Shown: positions 19,236 through 28,167 of the stretch, piece by piece | How the letters are laid out: every line of letters starts with the position of its first letter | How positions within the stretch are numbered: the first letter of the stretch is position 1 | Notes under the pieces: model-generated | Database searches by the model: none | Told to the model about the DNA's origin: nothing | Seen by the model: only the letters and a program-made list of their open reading frames with translations | Source of the DNA: Botrimarina colliarenosi | GTDB taxonomy: Bacteria > Planctomycetota > Planctomycetia > Pirellulales > Lacipirellulaceae | NCBI RefSeq assembly: GCF_007859955.1 | Contig: NZ_SJPR01000002.1 | Span: 420,353 to 484,352, forward strand | DNA: 64,000 nt | Reading direction: 5' to 3' | Made by a program: the position numbers and the translations under genes

Positions 19236-21458
19236 TCACGGCGTCCAATCGCCGAACGGGCGGTCATCTGGAGCGACGGCCCACTCGCGGTTGGGCTCGT
19301 CTTGCATCTTGAGCGTCATCACGCCGCCGCCGGCGATCTCGCTGTGTTGGATCCACGAACGGCTGATGGCCGCGCCGTCCACCGCGACCGAACCGACGTG
19401 CATTGCCGTGTCCGAGACGCCGTCGGCCTCGATGACGAAGTCTTCGCCATTCTGGAGGCGGATGGTCGCCTTGGCGAACCGCGGGCTGCCGATCGCGTAG
19501 CCCGGCTTGCCGGGACAGACGGGATAGAAGCCGAGCGTGCTAAACAGGTACCACGCCGACATCTGGCCGTTGTCCTCGTCGCCACAGTAGCCATCGGGGC
19601 CGGGGCCGTAGAGCGTGTCGACGACCTGGCGGACCGGAGCGGCCGTCTTCCACGGCGCGCCGGCGAAGTTGTACAGGTACAGCACGTGGTGCACCGGCTG
19701 GTTGCCGTGGGCGTACTGGCCCATGTGACAGGCGACCATCTCCGTCATCTCGTGGATCACGCCGCCGTAATGGCCGACGCCATAGGTCGGCTCGGCGGCG
19801 AGCATCGCGTCGAGCTTCGCGATAAAAGCGTCGTCGCCCCCCATCAGGTCGATCAGTCCGGGCAGGTCGTGCAAGACGCTCCAGCTGTAATGCCAGGAAC
19901 TCCCCTCGGTGAAGGGGCCGCCCCACTCGTCGGGCTTAAAGTCGGGCCGCCACGACCCGTCCGCCTGCCGACCCCGCATGAAGTCGACCTCGGGATCGAA
20001 GACGTTACGGTAGTTCTGGGCCCGCTTGAGAAGTTGCGGGATCGCGTCGACTCGGCCGGCGTGCTCGCACACCTGCGCGACGCACCAGTCGTCGTAAGCG
20101 AACTCGAGAGTTCGCGCGGTCGCTTCACCGGTCTTGTCCGAGGCTGCGTAACCCAGCTTCAGGTACTCGGCCAGGCCCTTGCGGCCATACGCCCCGTTGT
20201 CGGATAGCGCCGTGGCGTCCTTTAGCGACGCCTCGGCGGCGAGTTCGACGTCGAAGTCGTCGATTCCCTTACAAAGCGCGTCGGCAATGACGCTCTCAAC
20301 GTGGGTGCCGATCATGCAGTCGCGGTAGCCGGGGCTCGCCCACTTGGGGAACCAACCCCCTTCGCGGTAGGCGTTGAGCCAGCCACGGACCATCGACGCG
20401 TTGATCTCCGGATCAATGATCGACAGCAACGGGTAGACGGCCCGGAACGTGTCCCAGAAGCCGTTGTCGGCGTACATCTCGCCCGGCTCGACCCGGCCCG
20501 AGTAGGGGCTGTAATGGACCAGCTCGCCGGCGGCGTTCTCCTCGTGGAAGATGCGGGGGAACAGCAGCGCGCGGTAGAGGTTGGAGTAGAACGTCACGCG
20601 CTGGTCGTCCGTGGCGCCCTCGATCTCAATGACGCCGAGCCGCTCGTTCCAGACGGCCTTGTTCGCTGCGACAACCTCATCGAACGGCTTGTCGCCGATC
20701 TCGCGGTCCACGTTCAGCCCGGCCTGTTCGTGATCGATGAACGACGTGCCGATCCGCGCCTCGACTACGCCCGACGCGGGCGGCGCGAACTCGATTGCCA
20801 CCCAGTGCTTGTCGGGCGACCGGTTCACCGACTTGATCGGGGCGTTGAATCCCGCAACGAACCGGCACCCGAAGTCGGCGGCGACCCCGCCGTTGTTGGC
20901 GCGGGCGGTCCCTTCTAGCGCTTTCTTTGACTCATCGATTTCAAAGTCGCCGGGGCCGTAGGCGTCGAAATGAAGCCAGGCCCGTTCGCCTTTGGGGAAC
21001 GTGAACCGCATCACCGACGACCGAGTGGTCGCCGTCATTTCGGCGCGGACGCCCGAGTCTTGCAGCGAGACGGCGTAGTAGTGCGGCTTCGATTCTTCGT
21101 CGTCATGCGAGAAGGCCGACGACGGGAGTTCACTTGTCGACTCGCCGACAAACGGCATGACGCCGAAGTTGCCATAGTCGCCCATCCAAGGGCTCGGCTG
21201 GTGGGTCGCCTGCAGGCCCCGTAACCGGCGCGCGCCGTACTGGTAGATCCAGCCCGACGCCTCACCGGTGCGGGGCGTCCAGAAGGTCATGCCGAACGGC
21301 GCGGCGACCGCCGGGTAGATGTTTCCGTGCGAGAAGCCGCGCGTCGAGTCGGTCCCGATCAGCGGGCTCACCAAGTCGGCGTAGTCGGCCGACGGCTTGG
21401 CGATGAGCGGGCTGGCGGCGAGAAGCAGCAGAAAGAGCGGGGCGAGTCGATTCGTCAT
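19236..21458 (-). CDS. GH92 alpha-mannosidase (first of two)
   Basis: GH92 enzymes are calcium-dependent exo-alpha-mannosidases acting on alpha-1,2, -1,3 or related linkages. The 740-residue protein has a signal peptide (about 1-20), an N-terminal beta-sandwich with SPLIGTDSTRGFSHG, and an alpha/alpha-barrel. Conserved blocks include TEGSSWHYSWSVLHD, with the likely catalytic-acid glutamate, and GDEDNGQMSAWY. Start choice: an ATG at 21467 overlaps the upstream stop in ATGA, but the ATG at 21458 has GGAAG ten bases upstream and begins a cleaner signal peptide. The frame stays open a further 700 bp upstream inside the neighbouring gene, which is an accident. It follows a second GH92 gene directly. 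Confidence 0.9.
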   Translation of the reverse strand: MTNRLAPLFLLLLAASPLIAKPSADYADLVSPLIGTDSTRGFSHGNIYPAVAAPFGMTFWTPRTGEASGWIYQYGARRLRGLQATHQPSPWMGDYGNFGVMPFVGESTSELPSSAFSHDDEESKPHYYAVSLQDSGVRAEMTATTRSSVMRFTFPKGERAWLHFDAYGPGDFEIDESKKALEGTARANNGGVAADFGCRFVAGFNAPIKSVNRSPDKHWVAIEFAPPASGVVEARIGTSFIDHEQAGLNVDREIGDKPFDEVVAANKAVWNERLGVIEIEGATDDQRVTFYSNLYRALLFPRIFHEENAAGELVHYSPYSGRVEPGEMYADNGFWDTFRAVYPLLSIIDPEINASMVRGWLNAYREGGWFPKWASPGYRDCMIGTHVESVIADALCKGIDDFDVELAAEASLKDATALSDNGAYGRKGLAEYLKLGYAASDKTGEATARTLEFAYDDWCVAQVCEHAGRVDAIPQLLKRAQNYRNVFDPEVDFMRGRQADGSWRPDFKPDEWGGPFTEGSSWHYSWSVLHDLPGLIDLMGGDDAFIAKLDAMLAAEPTYGVGHYGGVIHEMTEMVACHMGQYAHGNQPVHHVLYLYNFAGAPWKTAAPVRQVVDTLYGPGPDGYCGDEDNGQMSAWYLFSTLGFYPVCPGKPGYAIGSPRFAKATIRLQNGEDFVIEADGVSDTAMHVGSVAVDGAAISRSWIQHSEIAGGGVMTLKMQDEPNREWAVAPDDRPFGDWTP

Positions 21459-21463
21459 GCAGG

Positions 21464-23827
21464 TCATTCTTCCGACTTGTCGGCTTGGTAGTTCTTGAAC
21501 TCGGCGGAGCGGGAAAGCGAGAAGGGCCGGTCTTCGTCGGCCACGCCACGCTTGCGGTTGGGCTCGGGACCCATGTTGAGTACTAGGTATCCGCCACTCG
21601 TTATCTCGAGGTGTCGCAGGAAATTGCGAGAAAGTGGCTCGCCGTTCAGATCGGCCGACTGGATGTAGCGATTCTCGGACGACACGCCCGGGGCCTCGAT
21701 GACGAACGGCTCGCCACCCTCGTTGGCGATCGTCGCCTTCGGGAAAAGCGGCGTCCCGAGGACGTACTCGTCCGTCCCGGGGCAAACGCTGTAGAAGCCC
21801 AGGGCGCTGAGGACGTACCAGGCGGAAGTCTGCCCTTGGTCCTCGTCGCCCGGGTAGCCGTTCTCGGTAGCGTTGTAGAGACGGTCCATGATCTCTCGCA
21901 CCCAGAACTGTGTTTTCCAGGGCTGGCCCGCGTAGCAGTAGAGATACGGCATGTGCTGGATCGGTTGATTGCCGTGGGCGTACTGTCCCATCTCGGCGAT
22001 CTTCATTTCCGTCATCTCGTGGATCGGGGCGCCGTAAGAGCCGACATGGAATTCGTTCGTCGCGGTAAAGACCGCGTCGAGCTTTTCCACAAACGCCTCG
22101 TCGCCGCCGAAAAGGTCGATAAGCCCGGCAATGTCGTGCATCACCGACCACGCCCAATGCCACGCGCAACCCTCGGTGTAGGGTCCACCCCATTCGATCG
22201 GGTCAAAGCCGGGAGTCCAATCACCACTGCGTTGTCGGCCTCGCATGAAGCCGGTTTCGGGATCGTAGACATTCCGATAGTTAAATACCGTTTGCAGGTA
22301 AAAGCGTTTCTCTTTTTCCTGAGAATTTTCCCGAGCCAACGTGTAGCCGCAGAAATCGTCGTACGCGTACTCCAGCGTTTTGGCGGTCGCCTCGCGTACG
22401 TCGGGCGACGGGACATACCCGAGCTCGTAGTAAGCCTCGTGGCCATCCCGGCCGTTGGCGGGCCCCCACGGCCCCTTGTTGGTCGCCTCGTGGCGGTAGG
22501 CCTCTAGCGCCTTCGCCGGGTCGAAGGTCCGGATTCCCTTGAACCAGCCATCCGCGAGCAGCGAGATCGCGTGGTTGCCGATCATGCTCCCCTGTTCGCC
22601 CGGGAACGACCAAGAGGGTAGCCAGCCGCACTGGTCGTAGGCGTCGAGAAGCGACGCCAGGTAGCGCCCATGCTGGGTCGGGATCAACAGGGTATGCAGC
22701 GGCATTTGGCCGCGGAACGTGTCCCAAAAGCCAGTATCCGTGAACAGATAGCCGTCATGCAAACCACCGTCGTAGGGACTGCGGTAGCGAGGCGCCCCGT
22801 TCTCGCCGATCTCGTAGAAACGATGCGGGAACAGGCTCGCGCGGTACAGGCAGGAGTAAAACGTGGCGGTTTGATCGTCACTTCCCCCCTCGACGGCCGC
22901 CTTGCTGAGCAGGGCGTCCCACGTCTGCTTGGCGAGGTCGGCGACCTGCTCGAGTTCTTCAACACCGCCCAGCTCACGCTGGAGTGTCGCCACGGCCTGC
23001 GCGGCGTCGATGTACGAAGACGCAACCTTCGCTTGCACGACCGACCCCGGCGCGAATCGCAAAACAGCGCCGCCGCCACGCCCCTCGTGGTGCGACTTGG
23101 CCCACGCGACCGTCTCTGAATCGCGGTCCCAAACGCCGTCCGCCGTGAACGGTTGGTCAAACTCGATCACGTAGTCGTTACGAAGGCCGTGCGGCAGGCG
23201 GCCGTTACGGACCCAGCCCACCACACGCCGCCCTGCCGCATCGACTTCCACCCCGCAACGCCCTGTGTACCCGTCGAGTACGAGGTGCGCCTCCCCTTCG
23301 GCCGGAAAGGTGAACCGCAGCATCGCCCCACGCTCGGTCGGCGCCATCTCGACAATCACGCCGCTCGCCAGTTTGACCCGATAGTAGTGCGGGCGCGCGA
23401 CCTCATCCTCGTGCCGGAACTTCGTCGCCCTTGCCCCTTCGTTGACAACCGCTTTACCGACGACCGGCATCAGTGAAAAAACGCAGTAGTCGTTCGACCA
23501 GGAGCTGCACTGGTGCGACTGCTGAAAGCCGCGGATTGTGTCTTTGAAGTACTGGTACTTCCAACCATCGCCGTTGGCGCCGGTCTGCGGCGTCCACATG
23601 TGCATCCCGAACGGCATCGCCGTCGCCGGGAAGGTGTTGCCGCGTGTCAACTCGAAGCGAGAGTTCGTCCCCTGCAACGTGTTGACGTATTCGGCCGGAG
23701 ATTGATGCGATTCCCCGCGCAGCTCAGCGTGCCCGACGCCAAGAAAGGCCACCACGGCGAGGGCCACCGCAACGGAGCGGCCAACCTTCCGAGGAAAGCA
23801 AGCAATCGTGACTTTGTGGTCTCTCAT
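21464..23827 (-). CDS. GH92 alpha-mannosidase (second of two)
   Basis: This 787-residue GH92 protein is a diverged paralogue of its downstream neighbour. It carries the same blocks: an EYVNTLQGTNS N-terminus, TEGCAWHWAWSVMHD with the likely acid glutamate, and GDEDQGQTSAWYVLSALGFY. A signal peptide follows the ATG at 23827, which overlaps the stop of the metzincin gene in ATGA. The two paralogues differ widely outside the motifs, so they probably cleave different mannosidic linkages rather than duplicate one activity. The position between a secreted protease gene and sugar uptake genes suggests breakdown of mannosylated protein. Confidence 0.9.
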   Translation of the reverse strand: MRDHKVTIACFPRKVGRSVAVALAVVAFLGVGHAELRGESHQSPAEYVNTLQGTNSRFELTRGNTFPATAMPFGMHMWTPQTGANGDGWKYQYFKDTIRGFQQSHQCSSWSNDYCVFSLMPVVGKAVVNEGARATKFRHEDEVARPHYYRVKLASGVIVEMAPTERGAMLRFTFPAEGEAHLVLDGYTGRCGVEVDAAGRRVVGWVRNGRLPHGLRNDYVIEFDQPFTADGVWDRDSETVAWAKSHHEGRGGGAVLRFAPGSVVQAKVASSYIDAAQAVATLQRELGGVEELEQVADLAKQTWDALLSKAAVEGGSDDQTATFYSCLYRASLFPHRFYEIGENGAPRYRSPYDGGLHDGYLFTDTGFWDTFRGQMPLHTLLIPTQHGRYLASLLDAYDQCGWLPSWSFPGEQGSMIGNHAISLLADGWFKGIRTFDPAKALEAYRHEATNKGPWGPANGRDGHEAYYELGYVPSPDVREATAKTLEYAYDDFCGYTLARENSQEKEKRFYLQTVFNYRNVYDPETGFMRGRQRSGDWTPGFDPIEWGGPYTEGCAWHWAWSVMHDIAGLIDLFGGDEAFVEKLDAVFTATNEFHVGSYGAPIHEMTEMKIAEMGQYAHGNQPIQHMPYLYCYAGQPWKTQFWVREIMDRLYNATENGYPGDEDQGQTSAWYVLSALGFYSVCPGTDEYVLGTPLFPKATIANEGGEPFVIEAPGVSSENRYIQSADLNGEPLSRNFLRHLEITSGGYLVLNMGPEPNRKRGVADEDRPFSLSRSAEFKNYQADKSEE

Positions 23828-25479
23828 AGCGATAGCAATGGGGCGGCCGCCTTGGCGTGCTTTCGTGGAAAGAACAAAACCGTTAGCCAACCCAATAGCG
23901 TCAGCGACGTCGGTTCAGGGACCCGAAGGATCTGGGCGAAGGCGGCGGCGCCATGAGCTTCGATGAACGTCTCTTTGAAGTAGAGGAAGTCGTCGTAGTC
24001 GTTCGCGCCATCGTCGTTAAAATCGCCGTGCAAATAACGCCCGGTCTTGGTGAATCCCGTCAAGTCCGAGTGTGTAAGCGACGCGAACAGCAACCAGTCG
24101 GCACGGTCGAGCATCCCGTCGCGATTCAAGTCGGCCGCGACCCCCGACTCGATCGCGTAGTCCTCACGAGAAACCAAGACGTCAACGTAACTCCCCGTGC
24201 TGTCGGATCCCAGTCCCAGAACGCTGAACTCAAACCACTCGGGCAGCACTTCCCAAGGACGAGCGGGGGCGGGCGGATTGTGACTGAGGAAGTCGTCGCC
24301 ATCGCCGGTGGAGGCGTAGAAGCTAACGCCGAAGTCGATTTCGCGGATCGAATCGCCCACTTCGAGCTCGCGCTCCAGATTATTGCGGTCGGCGCCCCCC
24401 TCGGGGTCTAAATCGATCAACGAGTCGCCAAGGTAGAGCTGAATGCCGTCGCGGCCGGCACGGTACTCGAGGGTGACTTCTTGCGTCGTTGACGTGAACT
24501 GCCCGCTCTGAAGGTCGAACCGCTCCGCTTCTCTCGTATAGGTCAGCCCATAGAGCGAACTGGCGTCGTACGTGTCGGTGACGCCGTAGATGTCGAGTCG
24601 AGAGTTGTAGACGGTCTGAAGTTCATCGTGGGCGTAGATGCGGTAGGTCCCTTCGCCGACCTGGTTGAGATCGGGCGCTTGTGCCGGGGTGAGCCACTGG
24701 AGGTTGGTCAACTTCTCATGGACATTGAAATGGCCATGGCTAATGTTCCCCATCACATCAAAGGGGTTGCCATACTCGTCGTTGTGGACGCCGAAGGGGA
24801 CGCCGTGCTCGGCGCCAGCAGCGGCCGAGTACTCCTCGTAACGGCCGGTGTCGAAATCGTAGTAATACGGCGTGTAGTTGCTGTCGTTAACCGCCCTCAA
24901 CGCCCCCGCGTGCGGGACGCCAATGCGGTGGCCAAGCTCGTGGTCCATAACAATCTGCCCCCAGTCGGAGCTGATATCCGCCTGAACCGCAAAGTTGTTA
25001 CTGGGGATCCACGCCAATCCTGACCAGCCCTGATCCGGGTCGGGTTTTGTCCCAGAGACATCAAAGATGTTGGCGTGGAAGTCTTCGGGTTCGATGCCGT
25101 AAGTCGACCGGACATAGTTCTCCGCGTCGGCGATCCAATCGCCAATCCGCGTCCCATCGGCATTCAGGGCGAGCGGCACATCGACGATCTGCGTGTACCG
25201 CAGGTCGTAGAAGCCCCCCGAATTCGCGGCGTAAAACTGTCGGGTGACTTCGGAACTCGCCTGGATCTGAGCGATCTGGCCGGCGCTGAGAGGCGCTGCG
25301 TTAATGTCGCGGATGACGAAGTAGACGCCCTCGTAGAGCCCCTTGCTCGTCGACAGGTCTTGTCGGGGGAACGTCGCCGCTCCCGCCGCCAACATCGCCG
25401 ACACAGCGACGATAGCAACGGGCGAGAGGCGCCTTGCCGTCTGAGAGGCCGATGTGATGAAAGCGGAGAATCGGATCAC
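23824..25479 (-). CDS. Secreted metzincin-type metalloprotease with dockerin and PEP-CTERM
   Basis: The 551-residue protein has a signal peptide and a catalytic domain containing HELGHRIGVPH. This fits the metzincin zinc motif HExxHxxGxxH (His180, Glu181, His184, His190), and Met243 in FDVMGN is a plausible Met-turn. A beta-rich region follows (about 290-450), then dockerin-like calcium repeats (about 455-525) and a PEP-CTERM end. It should cleave proteins at or outside the cell surface. Translation appears to start at a GTG, since the first in-frame ATG lies beyond the signal peptide. It is the first gene after a terminator and is coupled by ATGA to a GH92 gene, so it probably heads the operon. 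Its subfamily is not clear. Confidence 0.8.
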   Translation of the reverse strand: MIRFSAFITSASQTARRLSPVAIVAVSAMLAAGAATFPRQDLSTSKGLYEGVYFVIRDINAAPLSAGQIAQIQASSEVTRQFYAANSGGFYDLRYTQIVDVPLALNADGTRIGDWIADAENYVRSTYGIEPEDFHANIFDVSGTKPDPDQGWSGLAWIPSNNFAVQADISSDWGQIVMDHELGHRIGVPHAGALRAVNDSNYTPYYYDFDTGRYEEYSAAAGAEHGVPFGVHNDEYGNPFDVMGNISHGHFNVHEKLTNLQWLTPAQAPDLNQVGEGTYRIYAHDELQTVYNSRLDIYGVTDTYDASSLYGLTYTREAERFDLQSGQFTSTTQEVTLEYRAGRDGIQLYLGDSLIDLDPEGGADRNNLERELEVGDSIREIDFGVSFYASTGDGDDFLSHNPPAPARPWEVLPEWFEFSVLGLGSDSTGSYVDVLVSREDYAIESGVAADLNRDGMLDRADWLLFASLTHSDLTGFTKTGRYLHGDFNDDGANDYDDFLYFKETFIEAHGAAAFAQILRVPEPTSLTLLGWLTVLFFPRKHAKAAAPLLSL

Positions 25480-25503
25480 GGTACTCAGTTAAAAGAAGAG
25501 CCG

Positions 25504-25538
25504 CTCCCTCCACCGCAGGTACGTTGCGGTGGAGGGAG
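25504..25538 (-). terminator. Intrinsic terminator after the LamG/PEP-CTERM gene
   Basis: A perfect 14-bp stem (CTCCCTCCACCGCA paired with TGCGGTGGAGGGAG) with a 7-base loop is followed on the minus strand by a pyrimidine- and T-rich run (TCTTCTTTTAA). It closes the upstream minus-strand unit and leaves the metzincin gene as the first gene of the next unit. Confidence 0.75.
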
Positions 25539-25551
25539 TCGGCCCAGACAC

Positions 25552-26502
25552 CTAGCGTCGCCGGACCGCGGTGGCTGCCGCCGCGGCCGTCGCCATGAGA
25601 ACGAAGGACGTGGGCTCAGGGACCCAAAGGAGTTCCGAAACCGACAGCGCGGAATCGCTGATTCGGACCTCGTCGAGGTAGCCCCAGGCGCGATCGCCGT
25701 GGCCGCCGTTGTACATGCCGCGGCCGACGGTCCAGTTGCCTGCGGTCCAGTCGCCGCCGGCGCCGTTCGGGGTCGCCATCGCCGTGTTCGTGCTGCCGCT
25801 TGCGGTCAGGTCGGTCTGCGCGATGAGCTGGTACCCCGTCCCCTGCGTGGCGTTGGCCAGGTAGAGCGACAGGGTATTGCCGTCGCTCACGCCGGCGGCG
25901 TGGTACCAGTCCCCTTCCGCTGTGTTCGGGAACGCGAACGTGTTGATAATCCCGTCCTGAGAGACCGCTTCGTGGAAGAACCCCTCCTGGTCGGCGAACT
26001 TGACGGCCAGGTTGTTGCCGGGTTGCGCGATCAGGTAGAAGGCGGCGAGCTCTCGGTTGGTCGTGGCGACGTCCGTCGAGTCACGGCCGATGATCGTGCG
26101 GTAGCCGCCGTTCTCTAGTCGAAAGGAGACCTCAACCGTGAACTGGGCCGGTGTGATCGAGCCGATGCCGGTCGGGCCCGTGAACATGCCGGGGGCGCCG
26201 TCCGTGTTCTGCACGCTCAGGTTGTTCGCCGCCCCGGTCGCCGCGACCGTGCCGGCCGCAACGTCGGACCGGTAGGCGTAACCGCAACAGCCGCCCGTGA
26301 CCCACGCCGAGAGATCGTTGCCGTTGCCCGACACGTCGGGGATGTCCGCTGAGTAAGTGTTGCCGTCAATCGCGATGTGCTGGACATCGGTGTCGGCGGG
26401 GCCGTCCTCAAACCGCCAGTAAGCGACCGTGCTTGCGTGGCCTGCCGTCGCGCATAGGATCGCGGCGGCACCCAAAACTTGGGCGAAAACGAGGCGTCTC
26501 AT
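25552..26502 (-). CDS. LamG-like PEP-CTERM protein, short paralogue
   Basis: This 316-residue secreted protein has a signal peptide, a concanavalin A/LamG-like domain (about 30-285) and, immediately after it, a PEP-CTERM end (VPEPTSF, hydrophobic helix, RRR). Its LamG domain is nearly identical, also at DNA level, to that of the longer protein encoded at 34599-36098, but it lacks that protein's dockerin and flanking module. The fold suggests binding of a sugar or other ligand at the cell surface; no catalytic residues can be assigned. The ATG at 26502 gives the signal peptide. It ends the unit that includes the GH51-like gene 88 bp upstream and precedes a strong terminator. Confidence 0.8.
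   Translation of the reverse strand: MRRLVFAQVLGAAAILCATAGHASTVAYWRFEDGPADTDVQHIAIDGNTYSADIPDVSGNGNDLSAWVTGGCCGYAYRSDVAAGTVAATGAANNLSVQNTDGAPGMFTGPTGIGSITPAQFTVEVSFRLENGGYRTIIGRDSTDVATTNRELAAFYLIAQPGNNLAVKFADQEGFFHEAVSQDGIINTFAFPNTAEGDWYHAAGVSDGNTLSLYLANATQGTGYQLIAQTDLTASGSTNTAMATPNGAGGDWTAGNWTVGRGMYNGGHGDRAWGYLDEVRISDSALSVSELLWVPEPTSFVLMATAAAAATAVRRR
25651..26400. repeat. Direct repeat copy 1 (LamG coding sequence)
   Basis: This stretch matches 35223-35972 at a constant offset of 9572 bases, with only scattered substitutions through the first 570 bases at least, then more divergence. Both copies lie within minus-strand LamG genes. It points to a recent duplication or gene conversion. Confidence 0.8.
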
Positions 26503-26590
26503 GAGCAATCTCCAAGGTGCAGAAAAGAAGGGAAAAGAGAGGAGAGAAAACACAGCCAACCGGAACCCTGCTCCGGACGAAGGGGTCGGT

Positions 26591-28153
26591 CTACGCGTCG
26601 ACTGTGACCGTCACCGCGGTCACCGAGGCGGGCGGGAACTGCCATTCGCCGTTCGTCGCCAACGTCTTGGCCGTCGCTTGCATCACTTGATCGCTGTTGA
26701 GCTGGGAGACCTCGACCATCGGGTCGTCAACGATGACTTGGGCGCTGGCTGACGTTATCGTCGCGCCACCGATGATCGCGCGCGCCGACAGCGTGTGGTC
26801 GCGGTCGGTGTTAACGACGTTGACGAAAACGCGGTTGCCGGTGCGGCTGGCGACGACGTCGAGTCCGGCGGGTGTGTCCTGTACCTCGACGGCATGGCGA
26901 CCCAGGTGGCGCCGGTAGAGCCGCATGACACGGGCGACCGGCATCAAGTAAGCGCGGCCTTCGCCGCGGGGAGTCGGTATCATGACCGCGTTGACCTGCC
27001 AACGGTTCCCACAGAAGTCCGCCGCCGTGGCGATCCGAAGCACGTCAGAGTGACGTTGATGGTTGTTGAGGATCCGTGCATACGAGACACCCGCGGCCCA
27101 GGTCGACAACACGTCGCAGCGGTCGCGTCCCGGCAAGGCGAAGTGATGCTCGGTCATCGCCAACGCGATGTCGCGGCCGCCGAGGCTGTCGCGGACCTCG
27201 CGGATTTTCCGGTCGTTGCTCTCCCACGCCGACATCAGTTGGCGCCACGTTGCGTCGGGGTCGCGGCGGTAGCGTTCTCCCTCCAGGACCGGGTTCTCGG
27301 ACGAGTCGGGATTGAACATCTGGTGGAAGGCGAGCATCTGCAGGTGCTCGCCGGCGGCGTCCGCCATACGTGGCGCCCAACCGCTGTCGCCCCATCCGAT
27401 CAGCGAGATCGACGGGTCGCGTTCACGCATCGCCTTCGCAAACTCAACGGTCTTCCTCGCGGCGGTGTCGAAGTCGAAGCCTTGGTTGTCGTACGAGGTC
27501 TCATTGCCAATCTGCCAATAGCGGATCGGCAGGGAGGACCGCATTCCCAAGGCGTGGCGTTCTGCGTTGTCGGGATCGTTGCAGAACGAGACCCAATCGG
27601 CGGCTTCGCGGGCGTCGCCGACGCGCGACTTACCGCCCGCGGTCATAAAGCGTCGACGCCCGTCGGACTCGAAATTGACGCACATCAGCGGGTCGGCGCC
27701 GACCCGTGTGCAGAAGTCATAGAACTCGACCGTACCGATTTGATTCGACTCGATCCCGCCCCACTGCAGATTCTGCATTGGAGGCCGCGATTCACGGGGC
27801 CCGACCCCCTCGCGCCAACGGTAGAAATCAGTGTAGATGCCACCCCAACGGAGCATCGTGGGACCCAAGTCACGGGTCGCCTCGACGACATCCTCACGCC
27901 AGTCGTTCCTGGAATGATCCCAAGCCGCCTCGACGGAGCTGTCCGTGACGCCTAACGGCTCCATAAACTGCATGTAGAGATGCGGTGAGATCGCGTGCCG
28001 TGGCGTCGGATCGATCGACAGCAGCGGCGCCGTCCCCCGCTTCGCCGAAGCGGCGGCCGCATGCGTCGCCGCCACGCCGGCACACGCCGCGCCGGCGATC
28101 CCCCGGAGGGCATCGCGTCGTGAGATCGTGCTTGTCGCGTTGGTGTGCGTCAT
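26591..28153 (-). CDS. GH51-like alpha-L-arabinofuranosidase with Tat signal
   Basis: The 520-residue protein has a twin-arginine leader (SRRDALRG, about residues 11-18) and a clan GH-A TIM barrel. Glu218 in QIGNETS fits the acid/base and Glu335 in MTEHHFA the nucleophile. A C-terminal beta domain follows (about 400-520). This layout and length resemble GH51-type alpha-L-arabinofuranosidases, although assignment to a neighbouring family such as GH39 cannot be excluded by eye. The glutaminase-A-like gene ends 14 bp upstream on the same strand, so the two are co-transcribed. With the GH127 enzyme nearby, removal of arabinofuranose side chains is the likely role. Confidence 0.75.
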   Translation of the reverse strand: MTHTNATSTISRRDALRGIAGAACAGVAATHAAAASAKRGTAPLLSIDPTPRHAISPHLYMQFMEPLGVTDSSVEAAWDHSRNDWREDVVEATRDLGPTMLRWGGIYTDFYRWREGVGPRESRPPMQNLQWGGIESNQIGTVEFYDFCTRVGADPLMCVNFESDGRRRFMTAGGKSRVGDAREAADWVSFCNDPDNAERHALGMRSSLPIRYWQIGNETSYDNQGFDFDTAARKTVEFAKAMRERDPSISLIGWGDSGWAPRMADAAGEHLQMLAFHQMFNPDSSENPVLEGERYRRDPDATWRQLMSAWESNDRKIREVRDSLGGRDIALAMTEHHFALPGRDRCDVLSTWAAGVSYARILNNHQRHSDVLRIATAADFCGNRWQVNAVMIPTPRGEGRAYLMPVARVMRLYRRHLGRHAVEVQDTPAGLDVVASRTGNRVFVNVVNTDRDHTLSARAIIGGATITSASAQVIVDDPMVEVSQLNSDQVMQATAKTLATNGEWQFPPASVTAVTVTVDA

Positions 28154-28167
28154 TAAGAGTAACCGTC

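Noticed and set aside
21459..22193. 735-bp upstream extension of the first GH92 frame on the minus strand
   Set aside because: It lies within the second GH92 gene, has an arginine-rich composition typical of an out-of-frame shadow, and the signal peptide begins only at 21458.
26795..27955. 386-codon plus-strand open frame
   Set aside because: It is opposite the GH51-like gene, whose catalytic glutamates and Tat signal are plain, so this is a shadow frame.
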